Below, in pieces: positions 9,455-18,542 of a stretch of 64,000 nt of DNA (position 1 is its first letter; the number at the start of each line of letters is the position of its first letter). The stretch covers positions 1 through 64,000 of the forward strand of contig CACNHX010000002.1 in the NCBI GenBank assembly GCA_902620425.1, given 5' to 3'. The position numbers were made by a program, and so were the translations under genes. Origin of the DNA: an uncultured Alphaproteobacteria bacterium (GTDB lineage Bacteria > Pseudomonadota > Alphaproteobacteria > HIMB59 > GCA-002718135). The notes beneath the pieces were generated by a model. That model was not told the origin of the DNA. It did not search any database and was given only the letters and a program-made list of their open reading frames with translations.

Positions 9455-10963
9455 ATGAAAATAAGAATTTTATCTAGAAAAAGTGACTTGGCAATAATTC
9501 AAGCACGTGAATTTTCTGATTATTTGCAATCAAAACATCCTTTTGTAGAAATAGAATTTTTAACAAGAAGTACTTCAGGAGATAAAGATCTAAAGACACC
9601 TCTTTCTGAAATGCCAACAGAAGGTGTTTTTACCAATGATTTAAGAGATGAATTAATAAATAATAAATGTGATTTAATTGTCCATTCTTGGAAGGATCTT
9701 CCAATTGAAGTTGGTGAAAAAACTAAAATTGCTGCTACATTAAAACGTGCTGATAAACGAGATATATTATTCTTAAAAAAAAACATAACATTAGATAGTA
9801 AGAAAATTACTATTCTTTGCTCATCACCTCGTAGACAATATAATTTAGAAAATTTTATTGAAAATTATCTTCCACAAAAGTTTGATGAAGTTTGCTTTGA
9901 AAATATAAGAGGTAACATACCCACAAGATTTAAAAAATTTTTGGAAGATCCTAATAGTGATGGTTTTATTGTTGCTAAGGCAGCAATTGATAGATTACTT
10001 TTAAATAATTATTCTGAATTTAATGAATTAAAAATAACTCTAAAAAAATATATTAATGAATGTCTATGGTCTGTTTTACCATTGTCTATAAACCCTTGTT
10101 CTCCTGGACAAGGAGCTCTAGCGATTGAAACAAGAATTAAAGATAATAAACTTAACGAAATTTTAAATGATATTAATTATTCCAAAGATTATTCAAATGT
10201 TATTCAAGAAAGAAATATTTTAAAAAATTATGGAGGAGGATGTCACCAAAAAATAGGAGTATCTTATATCTCACATAAATTAGGATTAGTTGTATCTAAA
10301 AGGGGTGAAGATGAAAATGGCAATCATTTTGAGAGCTGGGATTTTATTGATTCAAAAGATATAAGTTTTTCTAGTAATACAACTGATGAAATTTATCCTG
10401 AAAATTTGAAAAATTATAAAATTTTTTCCAGAAAACAATTAAATGAAAATGTCGATGATATAAATAATTTACAAAATAAATGCATTTATGTTTCACGAAT
10501 TAGCTCAATCCCAGATAAGTCAAAAATCCAATCAAATAATGTTATTTGGACTAGTGGTTTAAGAACATGGAAAAATTTATCTGAAAGAGGTATTTGGGTG
10601 AATGGAACTTCAGATGGTTTGGGTGAGGATTTTGATAAAGATATTAATTCACTTACAAATAATTCTTGGGTTAAGTTAACTCATTCTCAATCTCCTGAAA
10701 GTTCGATAAAAAATAAAATTGAAACGTATCAATTGGAGTCTATTGATTTTGAAATAGATATAGAAAAGAAAAAGTACTTTTATTGGATGAGCAGTTCAGC
10801 TTTTAAGGCGAGTATTGATAAATATCCTAAAATTATAGAAAAATATCATTTTTGTGGCCCAGGAAATACATACAATGAGATTAGTAAAATATTAGGTAAT
10901 GATAAAAATCTTTTTGTTGAGCTATCTTATGATAGTTGGAAGAAAAAATTACTAAAAGCTTAA
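9455..10963 (+). CDS. hemC: Hydroxymethylbilane synthase fused to a C-terminal uroporphyrinogen-III synthase-like domain
   Basis: RILSRKSDLAIIQA, VHSWKDLPIE, SPGQGALAIE, cofactor Cys in YGGGCHQKIG; C-terminal ~170 aa with YWMSSSAFKASI...CGPGNTYNEI resembling the HemD FTSxxAV...GxxT pattern. Confidence 0.85.
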   Translation: MKIRILSRKSDLAIIQAREFSDYLQSKHPFVEIEFLTRSTSGDKDLKTPLSEMPTEGVFTNDLRDELINNKCDLIVHSWKDLPIEVGEKTKIAATLKRADKRDILFLKKNITLDSKKITILCSSPRRQYNLENFIENYLPQKFDEVCFENIRGNIPTRFKKFLEDPNSDGFIVAKAAIDRLLLNNYSEFNELKITLKKYINECLWSVLPLSINPCSPGQGALAIETRIKDNKLNEILNDINYSKDYSNVIQERNILKNYGGGCHQKIGVSYISHKLGLVVSKRGEDENGNHFESWDFIDSKDISFSSNTTDEIYPENLKNYKIFSRKQLNENVDDINNLQNKCIYVSRISSIPDKSKIQSNNVIWTSGLRTWKNLSERGIWVNGTSDGLGEDFDKDINSLTNNSWVKLTHSQSPESSIKNKIETYQLESIDFEIDIEKKKYFYWMSSSAFKASIDKYPKIIEKYHFCGPGNTYNEISKILGNDKNLFVELSYDSWKKKLLKA

Positions 10964-10965
10964 AA

Positions 10966-11964
10966 ATGACAAATATTTTATTCGAAAATGCTCTCAAAAG
11001 AAATATTCAAAAAACACCACCCATTTGGTTTATGAGACAGGCTGGAAGGTACCATTCGCATTATCGCAAGCTCAAAGAAAAATATACTTTTGAAGAACTA
11101 TGTAAAACTCCGGATCTAGCCGCAGAAGTTGCTTTTGGTCCAATACAAGAGTTTGATTACGATATTGCAATTTTATTCAGTGATATTTTATTCATCTTAG
11201 AAGGACTTGGTTTAGAATTAAAGTTTGACCCAGGACCTAAATTTAATTCTCATATAAATTCAGAAAACATAAATGATTATAGTAATATTGATCGCGGTAT
11301 TGGGCATATGCAATTTCAATTTGAAGCTATAAAAATAACAAAAGAGAAATTGCCAAATAATAAAAGTTTAATTGGATTTGTTGGCGGACCTTGGACATTA
11401 TCAAAATATGCATTTGGAAATAATAACTCTGATTTAATCGACACAAAAATGAATTTAGAATTTATTTCAAAAATTCTCTTACCCCTTCTAAAGAAAAATA
11501 TTCAATTACAATTAGATGCAGGTGTTGAACTTGTCATGATTTTTGATAGTTCCTTGTATGATTTAGATAAAATAAATTTTCATGAAATTTATTCCAAATT
11601 TTTGGAAGAGATTGCAATTTCTTTTCCAAATAAAGTTGGCTTTTATTCAAGAGGTAAAAGTTTAACAGATCTAAATTCTATCATCAGTTTTCCCTTTGCT
11701 GGTTTTGGCTATGATCACACAATAGATCTAATATCTATGTTTGAAAATCAAAAACATGGATTTATTCAGGGAAATTTCAATGAACAATTAATGTTGAGTG
11801 AATCAGATACATTTCTAAATGATTTAAAAGATTTTATTGAAAAAATGAAATCAATTGAAAATCTTAATGGTTGGATTTGTGGCCTTGGACACGGAATTAA
11901 CAAAAATACTCCAGAAAAAAATGTTCATTTATTTATAGAAAATATCAGAAAAGAATTTAGCTAA
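10966..11964 (+). CDS. hemE: Uroporphyrinogen decarboxylase
   Basis: PPIWFMRQAGRYHSHYRKL, ILFSDIL, GFVGGPWTLSKY; ATG at 10966 preferred. Confidence 0.97.
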   Translation: MTNILFENALKRNIQKTPPIWFMRQAGRYHSHYRKLKEKYTFEELCKTPDLAAEVAFGPIQEFDYDIAILFSDILFILEGLGLELKFDPGPKFNSHINSENINDYSNIDRGIGHMQFQFEAIKITKEKLPNNKSLIGFVGGPWTLSKYAFGNNNSDLIDTKMNLEFISKILLPLLKKNIQLQLDAGVELVMIFDSSLYDLDKINFHEIYSKFLEEIAISFPNKVGFYSRGKSLTDLNSIISFPFAGFGYDHTIDLISMFENQKHGFIQGNFNEQLMLSESDTFLNDLKDFIEKMKSIENLNGWICGLGHGINKNTPEKNVHLFIENIRKEFS

Positions 11965-11969
11965 TAGAT

Positions 11970-12995
11970 ATGGTTAAATATATAGGTGAAAAAGATTATG
12001 AGCACGGTAGTAAAGAAAAAATTGGTGTTTTAATAACTAACCTAGGCACTCCAGATGCTCCAAATAAAAAAGAACTAAAAGTTTATCTTAATCAATTTTT
12101 ATCAGATCCTAGAGTAATCGAATTACCTAAAATCTTATGGCAAATTATATTGAAGCTAGTAATTTTACAAATAAGACCATCAAAGTCAGCAGAAGCATAC
12201 AAACAAATTTGGACTGATAAGGGTTCTCCACTTTTAGATATCGCAAACAGACAACTAAATAAAATCCAATCATCTTTTTCTTTGAAAAATGAAAATATAG
12301 TTTTTGAAGTTGGGATGCGCTATGGCAATCCATCTATTCCAGATGCTTTGTTAAAACTTCAAAAAAAACAAGTAAGAAGATTATTAGTTCTACCTATGTA
12401 TCCGCAATATTGTGCTGCAACAACAGGTAGTACATTTGATGAAGTAACAAATGTATTGCAAAAATGGCGTTGGATACCTGAAATGCGTTTTATCAATCAG
12501 TACTTTGAAGAAAAAAATTATATTGAAGCATTGTCAAATTCAATAAAGTCATTTTGGAAAAAAACTTCAAAACCACAAAAAATTATTTTTAGTTATCATG
12601 GTATACCAAAACGGTATTTGACTAATGGTGATCCGTATCATTGCTTTTGTCTTAAAACCACAAGACTTGTTAAAGAACATATGGGATTATCCGATGATGA
12701 GATAATGACTACTTTCCAAAGTAGATTTGGAAGAGAGGAATGGTTAAAGCCATATACAAGTGAAACATTAAAAGAATTACCAAAACAAGGGATTAAAAAT
12801 ATACATATAATATCTCCTGGTTTCAGTAGTGATTGTCTTGAAACACTTGAAGAACTTGAAGAAGAAAATAAAGAATATTTTATTGAGTCAGGTGGAGAAA
12901 ATTATCATTATATACCTTGCTTGAATGATCACGATGATCACATAGACGTTTTTGTAAATCTGATAAAAAAACATACTCAAGGTTGGCCATTATGA
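11970..12995 (+). CDS. hemH: Ferrochelatase
   Basis: GVLITNLGTPDAP, LPMYPQYCAATTGS, SYHGIPKRYL, SPGFSSDCLETLEEL. Confidence 0.97.
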   Translation: MVKYIGEKDYEHGSKEKIGVLITNLGTPDAPNKKELKVYLNQFLSDPRVIELPKILWQIILKLVILQIRPSKSAEAYKQIWTDKGSPLLDIANRQLNKIQSSFSLKNENIVFEVGMRYGNPSIPDALLKLQKKQVRRLLVLPMYPQYCAATTGSTFDEVTNVLQKWRWIPEMRFINQYFEEKNYIEALSNSIKSFWKKTSKPQKIIFSYHGIPKRYLTNGDPYHCFCLKTTRLVKEHMGLSDDEIMTTFQSRFGREEWLKPYTSETLKELPKQGIKNIHIISPGFSSDCLETLEELEEENKEYFIESGGENYHYIPCLNDHDDHIDVFVNLIKKHTQGWPL

Positions 12996-13801
12996 TTGCT
13001 GATCCCAAATTTAATACTGCAAAAGAATGGTTTGAAAAATTACGAGATAACTTAGTTGAAACTATTCAAAACATTGATGAAAATCAATTTAAAATAAGTA
13101 ACTGGAATCACAAAGGTGATGGTGGCGGTAAAATGAGTAAAATTAAGGGTAATATTATTGAAAAAGGTGGAGTAAATATTTCTACCGTCTCTGGGACATT
13201 TAACGAAAATATGAGAGATGCTATTCCAGGTGCTAAAGAAGATCCAAATTATAATGCAACCGGCATCAGTGTTGTATTACATCCTGTTTCACCTAAAATT
13301 CCTTCTATGCATTTTAATACAAGATTTATTAAAACCACTCAGGAATGGTTTGGTGGAGGCATGGATATTACACCTTGTGTAATATTTGAGGATGAGAAAA
13401 AATATCATCGTGGTTTAGAAGTTTTGTGTAATAAGTATGATAAATCATATTATCCTAAATTTAAAAAATGGTGTGATGACTATTTTTTTCTTAAACATAG
13501 AAACGAACCAAGAGGTGTTGGAGGAATATTTTTTGATTACCTTCAAACTGGCGATTGGGGAAAAGATTTTGAATTTGTCCAAGGCGTAGGTACTTATTTC
13601 CATCAGTTTATCAAAAATACTTTAATTGCACTTAAGGATGAGGAGTGGAATGAAGAGGAAAAAAAGATACAATTAGTTAAGCGTAGTCGCTATGCTGAAT
13701 TTAACTTATTATATGATAGAGGTACAAAATTTGGTCTAGAGACTGGGGGGAATGTTGATGCTATATTAATGTCAATGCCTCCTCACGCGGTATGGGAATA
13801 A
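12992..13801 (+). CDS. hemF: Oxygen-dependent coproporphyrinogen-III oxidase
   Basis: MHFNTRFI, GGGMDITPCVIFEDEKKYHRGL, EPRGVGGIFFDYL, KRSRYAEFNLLYDRGTKFGLETGGN; ATGA overlap with hemH stop. Confidence 0.97.
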   Translation: MIADPKFNTAKEWFEKLRDNLVETIQNIDENQFKISNWNHKGDGGGKMSKIKGNIIEKGGVNISTVSGTFNENMRDAIPGAKEDPNYNATGISVVLHPVSPKIPSMHFNTRFIKTTQEWFGGGMDITPCVIFEDEKKYHRGLEVLCNKYDKSYYPKFKKWCDDYFFLKHRNEPRGVGGIFFDYLQTGDWGKDFEFVQGVGTYFHQFIKNTLIALKDEEWNEEEKKIQLVKRSRYAEFNLLYDRGTKFGLETGGNVDAILMSMPPHAVWE

Positions 13802-13804
13802 ATA

Positions 13805-14224
13805 ATGTTATTTAATACTCTGAAAGTTATTCATATTTTTAGTATCATAGCTTGGATGGCCGGACTTTTATATCTGCCACGTTTGTTTGTAAATCATGCT
13901 AATCCTGAAATTACAAAAGAAACCTCAGAAACATTCAAACTAATGGAAGGAAAATTGTACAGAATAATTATGTTTCCAGCTTTTATAGTGACGTGGATAT
14001 CAGGTTTTACACTTACACATTATGTAGGTATTGATACTTGGTTGCTTTTAAAAATTTTATTTGTAATTTTATTATCTGGCTATCATTTTTTTTGTTTAAA
14101 ATGTCTTAATGATTTTAAAAATGATAAAAATAAATACTCCACTAAGTTTTTTAGAATTACAAATGAAGCGCCAGCAGTAATATTGATTTTTATACTTATA
14201 CTTGTTGTATTTCAGCCTTTTTAA
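13805..14224 (+). CDS. hemJ: HemJ-type protoporphyrinogen oxidase
   Basis: LKVIHIFSIIAWMAGLLYLPRLFVNH; KLMEGKLYRIIMFPA; position in heme cluster. Confidence 0.9.
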   Translation: MLFNTLKVIHIFSIIAWMAGLLYLPRLFVNHANPEITKETSETFKLMEGKLYRIIMFPAFIVTWISGFTLTHYVGIDTWLLLKILFVILLSGYHFFCLKCLNDFKNDKNKYSTKFFRITNEAPAVILIFILILVVFQPF

Positions 14225-14227
14225 TTA

Positions 14228-14878
14228 CTACTTTTTTGTTTTAATAGGCGTTTTTCTCTTTGGATTACAAACCTTGCATATTTCACACTCCAAACCATAA
14301 CAACTTCTTGCCTGACAAAATTCTCTTCCATAAAATATTATTTGTAAATGAAGTTTGTTCCAAGATTTTTTTGGAAAAAGATACTTTAAATCTTTTTCTG
14401 TTTGGACAACATTTTTACCATTTGTTAAACCCCAACGTTGAGCTAAACGATGAATGTGCGTATCAACTGGAAATGCTGGATGACCAAATCCTTGAGACAT
14501 AACAACACTGGCTGTTTTGTGACCAACACCTGGCAACTTTTCTAATTCTTCAAAACTTTCTGGAACATTGCCTTTAAATTTTTTTACAAGAATTCTTGAT
14601 AGTTCAAAAATTGCTTTTGATTTTTGAGGTGCCAAACCACAAGGGCGAATAATATTATAAATTGTTTTTTTTGGCACTTTTGTCATTTTTATAGCTGTGT
14701 TAGCTTTTTTAAATAGTATTGGTGTAACTTGATTAACTCTTTCATCTGTACATTGAGCACTAAGAAGTACAGCTACAACTAATTCAAATTTATTTTTGTG
14801 GTTAAGAGGAATAGGTACTTTTCTGTATATACGATTTAGTATTCTAGAGATCTCTTGTGCCTTCTCTATTTTTTTCAC
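14228..14878 (-). CDS. nth: Endonuclease III
   Basis: HhH motif LEKLPGVGHKTASVV, FPVDTHIHRLAQRWGL, C-x6-C-x2-C-x5-C FeS motif. Confidence 0.96.
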   Translation of the reverse strand: MKKIEKAQEISRILNRIYRKVPIPLNHKNKFELVVAVLLSAQCTDERVNQVTPILFKKANTAIKMTKVPKKTIYNIIRPCGLAPQKSKAIFELSRILVKKFKGNVPESFEELEKLPGVGHKTASVVMSQGFGHPAFPVDTHIHRLAQRWGLTNGKNVVQTEKDLKYLFPKKSWNKLHLQIIFYGREFCQARSCYGLECEICKVCNPKRKTPIKTKK

Positions 14879-14909
14879 TATATCAAGCCTCCTCCAAGGG
14901 TATGTCTAA

Positions 14910-14959
14910 ATTAATACTAATAATTATGACAAAATATAGCACTTATTAATACTAATAAT
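14910..14959. repeat. Two perfect 15-bp direct repeats (ATTAATACTAATAAT)
   Basis: Copies at 14910-14924 and 14945-14959, 35 bp start to start, in the nth/SBP divergent intergenic region. Confidence 0.8.
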
Positions 14960-15019
14960 ATTGAATATTTCCATTGAAGTTGTATGGGTCTACCATCAAA
15001 TTTCTATGGAGGAAATAAT

Positions 15020-16594
15020 ATGAAAAAGACTTTAAGCATTGTTTTGTCTTTGCTTTTCATGGGTATTTTCTCACCAGCATTTGCAAACACTATTAAATGG
15101 TCAATGCCTGGTGACTCTTTAACTCTTGATCCGCATGCACAAAACGAAGGACCAACTCACATGGTTTCGCGTCAAGTATATGAAGGTTTAGTAACTCCAG
15201 GTATTAATATGGAAATACTTCCTCAGCTTGCTGAATCATGGAAAACAACTGCTGATGACACTTGGATATTTACAATTCGTAAGGGTGTAAAATTTCATGA
15301 CGGATCAGATTTAACAGCTAGTGATATTGCTTTTAGTATCAATAGAGCAAAAACTGCTCCATCTGATATGGTAGATTTAATTAAAAGCATTAAATCAGCA
15401 TCAGCATTAACTGATCACACAGTTCAGATTGTAACAGATGGACCAAATCCAATTCTTTTAAATCAATTAACTCAGATATTTGTTATGTCTGAAGATTGGG
15501 CAAAGGCAAATGGTTGTGAAGTTTCATACAACTGGGATGCAGGTGAAACATCTTATTGTGCTTCTAATGCAAACGGAACTGGACCTTTCAAAATTACTTT
15601 TAGAGAACAGGACGTAAGAACTGTTTTTGAAAAAAATAATGATTGGTGGGGTGATGATAGTACTTTCAATGTAGATACTATTGAATTACTTCCAATTGCA
15701 AATGATGCAACAAGAGTTGCAGCACTTCTATCTGGAGAAATTGACTACACAAACGTTGTTCCTGTTCAAGATATTGAGAGAATCAAATCTTCCGCTGGAC
15801 ATGGTGTAAAAATGACTCCTCAAAATAGAACAATATTTTTTGGAATGGATCAAGGTTCTGCTGAATTAAATTCATCTAATATCAAAGGTAAAAATCCTTT
15901 TGCAGATAAAAGAGTTCGTTTAGCTATGTACCATGCTTTAGATATGGAAGCTATTAAGGATAAGGTAATGAGAGGACAAAGTGTTCCTGCAGGAATTATC
16001 ACTGCTCCTGGTGTAAACGGTCACACAGCTGCACGTGATGAAAGATTACCTTATGATCCAGAGCTATCAAAAAAACTATTAGCAGAAGCTGGTTATCCAG
16101 ATGGATTTGAGGTTACACTAGATTGTCCAAATGATCGTTATATTAATGATGAAGCAATCTGTGTTGCTGCAATTGGTATGTTTGCTAAAATTGGAGTTGA
16201 TGTAACTCTTGATGCAAAAACTAAAAGTCAACACTTCTCAGAAGTTAAAGAAGGTGACGCAAACGGTATGACAAGTGACATGTACATGTTAGGTTGGGGT
16301 GTTCCAACTTTTGATAGTCATTACGTATACTCGTACTTATTTGATAGTGCTGGTAGCTGGAATAAAGTTAATTTCAGTAATGCTAGAGTTGATGAGTTAG
16401 TAGCCGCAATGGGTGTTGAAACAGATCAAGATAAAAGAAATGCTATGATTGCTGAAGCTTGGGATATTACTCAAGATGATGTAACATATCTTCCTTTACA
16501 TCACCAAGTTGTCAACCAAGCATCAAAAAGTAATGTCGATGTTCCAATTAGAATGAACAACGAGCCATTATTTAGATTTGCAAACGTAAACTAA
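15020..16594 (+). CDS. ABC transporter, periplasmic peptide-binding protein (SBP family 5)
   Basis: Signal peptide; SLTLDPHAQNEGPTHMVSRQVYEGLV; FTIRKGVKFHDGSDLTASDIAFS; ATG at 15020 preferred. Confidence 0.95.
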   Translation: MKKTLSIVLSLLFMGIFSPAFANTIKWSMPGDSLTLDPHAQNEGPTHMVSRQVYEGLVTPGINMEILPQLAESWKTTADDTWIFTIRKGVKFHDGSDLTASDIAFSINRAKTAPSDMVDLIKSIKSASALTDHTVQIVTDGPNPILLNQLTQIFVMSEDWAKANGCEVSYNWDAGETSYCASNANGTGPFKITFREQDVRTVFEKNNDWWGDDSTFNVDTIELLPIANDATRVAALLSGEIDYTNVVPVQDIERIKSSAGHGVKMTPQNRTIFFGMDQGSAELNSSNIKGKNPFADKRVRLAMYHALDMEAIKDKVMRGQSVPAGIITAPGVNGHTAARDERLPYDPELSKKLLAEAGYPDGFEVTLDCPNDRYINDEAICVAAIGMFAKIGVDVTLDAKTKSQHFSEVKEGDANGMTSDMYMLGWGVPTFDSHYVYSYLFDSAGSWNKVNFSNARVDELVAAMGVETDQDKRNAMIAEAWDITQDDVTYLPLHHQVVNQASKSNVDVPIRMNNEPLFRFANVN

Positions 16595-16606
16595 TAATTT
16601 TTATAT

Positions 16607-16632
16607 TTTCTGGCCAGTAATCTGGCCAGAAA
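16607..16632 (+). promoter_or_regulatory. Perfect 11-bp stem, 4-nt loop hairpin between SBP and permease genes
   Basis: TTTCTGGCCAG-TAAT-CTGGCCAGAAA. Confidence 0.85.
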
Positions 16633-16639
16633 TTAAACC

Positions 16640-17617
16640 ATGTTAAGCTATTTCTTTAAAAGACTCTTTCAATCTATTCTTGTAATGATTGTTGTAGCTT
16701 TTGTTTCATTTTCCTTATTTAATTTTGTTGGTGATCCAGTAAATAGTATGACTGGAGAAGATGCTTCAGATGAAAGACGTGCTGAGGTTAGAGAAGTATT
16801 GGGTTTAAATGATCCTGTTTACGTTCAATTTACACGTTTTATAGGAAATGTAATTCAAGGTGATTTTGGAATATCATACCAATTAAAAAGAGAAGTTTCC
16901 GACTTAATTGCAGAAAGAATGCCTGCAACTTTAGAATTAGTTTTTGTCTCCGCTTTAATTGCAATCATCAGCGGTGTTATCTTGGGTGTATATACTGGTA
17001 TTTATAGAGACAGTTTTATTTCTAATATTATTCTTGTGATTTCTCTGGCAGGGGTATCTTTACCAACATTCATTATAGGAATAATGTTAATTTATTTGTT
17101 TTCAGTAATTTTAGGAGTTCTTCCATCCTTTGGAAGAGGAGAAGTCACACAATTAGGTTTTTGGACTACAGGATTTTTAACTACTTCTGGTTTAAAAGCA
17201 CTGATACTACCATCTGTTACGTTAAGTTTATTTCAAATGACTTATGTAATTAGATTAGTTCGAGCTGAAATGATGGAAATTTTACAGACAGATTATATTA
17301 AATTTGCAAAAGCAAGAGGCATAAAAAGGAGTGTTATTAATTATAAGCATGCGCTCAAAAATGGATTAATTCCAGTTATTACTATAACGGGTATCAACAT
17401 CGGAACGTTGATTGCTTTTTCAATTATTACAGAAACAGTTTTTCAATGGCCAGGCATGGGGTCATTATTTATCAAAGCAGTATACTTTGTCGATATTCCT
17501 ATAATGTCAGCATATATGATCATGGTAGCTTTTATATTTGTTATGATAAATTTTATTGTAGACATCACATACTATTTTATTGATCCTAGAATTAGGCTTA
17601 AGGAAGAGAGTAGTTAA
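16640..17617 (+). CDS. Dipeptide ABC transporter permease (DppB-like)
   Basis: KRLFQSILVMIVVAFVSFSLFNFVGDPV; EAA-like loop YIKFAKARGIKRSVINYKHALKNGLIPV. Confidence 0.95.
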   Translation: MLSYFFKRLFQSILVMIVVAFVSFSLFNFVGDPVNSMTGEDASDERRAEVREVLGLNDPVYVQFTRFIGNVIQGDFGISYQLKREVSDLIAERMPATLELVFVSALIAIISGVILGVYTGIYRDSFISNIILVISLAGVSLPTFIIGIMLIYLFSVILGVLPSFGRGEVTQLGFWTTGFLTTSGLKALILPSVTLSLFQMTYVIRLVRAEMMEILQTDYIKFAKARGIKRSVINYKHALKNGLIPVITITGINIGTLIAFSIITETVFQWPGMGSLFIKAVYFVDIPIMSAYMIMVAFIFVMINFIVDITYYFIDPRIRLKEESS

Positions 17618-17618
17618 A

Positions 17619-18542
17619 ATGCTACTTAAAACGTACAATAAAATATATGATACTGATATTGGATACAGTTTCTTTAACTCTAAATTAGCAGTAATTTCTT
17701 CAACAATATTTTTTATTATACTTTTTTGTTCTGTATTTGCTGGGATAGTTGCACCTTATAATCCTTTTGATCCAGCATCAGTTTCTTTAATGGATGCCTT
17801 TACCCCACCGGTATGGTCGGAGGGAGGAAGTTTTAGCTTCATATTAGGAACTGATCAGCAGGGAAGAGATATGTTTTCAACAATGATTTATGGTTCAAGA
17901 ATTTCACTGATCGTTGGTTTTGCATCTATAATTTTTGCAATGATACTTGGAGTTTTTCTTGGAATAACAGCTGGATATATTGGTGGTAGGTATGAGATTA
18001 TTGTAATGCGTCTTACAGATGTGCAGTTAACTATTCCAAGTATTTTAATGGCTTTACTTGTTGATGGTATTGCAAGGGCAATTATCTCACAATCAATGCA
18101 TGACGAAATGGCAATTTATGTTTTGATTTTCGCCATTGGTATTTCAGAATGGCCTCAGTTTGCAAGAGTATCGAGAGCATCAACCTTAGTTGAAAAAAAT
18201 AAAGAGTATGTCTCAGCTTCAAGAATTATTGGATTATCAAATATATTAATTATGTTTAAGCATATTTTACCAAATATACTTCGGCCTATCTTAGTAATTG
18301 CTACAATCGGATTAGCACTTGCTATTATTACAGAGTCCACCTTAAGTTTTTTAGGTGTTGGCGTTCCACCAACAACACCTTCTCTTGGGACTCTAATAAG
18401 GTTTGGGAATAATTTTTTATTTTCAGGTGAGTGGTGGATTACTTTTTTTCCAGCAATTTTCTTAATTGTTTTAGCATTATCAATTAATTTATTAGGTGAT
18501 TGGATGAGAGATGCTTTAAATCCAAAATTAAAAAAGAGATGA
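17619..18542 (+). CDS. Dipeptide ABC transporter permease (DppC-like)
   Basis: LGTDQQGRDMFSTMIYGSRISLIVG; ESTLSFLGVGVPPTTPSLG; start at 17619 preferred. Confidence 0.95.
   Translation: MLLKTYNKIYDTDIGYSFFNSKLAVISSTIFFIILFCSVFAGIVAPYNPFDPASVSLMDAFTPPVWSEGGSFSFILGTDQQGRDMFSTMIYGSRISLIVGFASIIFAMILGVFLGITAGYIGGRYEIIVMRLTDVQLTIPSILMALLVDGIARAIISQSMHDEMAIYVLIFAIGISEWPQFARVSRASTLVEKNKEYVSASRIIGLSNILIMFKHILPNILRPILVIATIGLALAIITESTLSFLGVGVPPTTPSLGTLIRFGNNFLFSGEWWITFFPAIFLIVLALSINLLGDWMRDALNPKLKKR

Noticed and set aside
14879-15019. Riboswitch upstream of the peptide-binding protein
   Set aside because: Only weak 4-5 bp stems (ATGG/CCAT) and no recognised aptamer core; only the direct repeat is reported.
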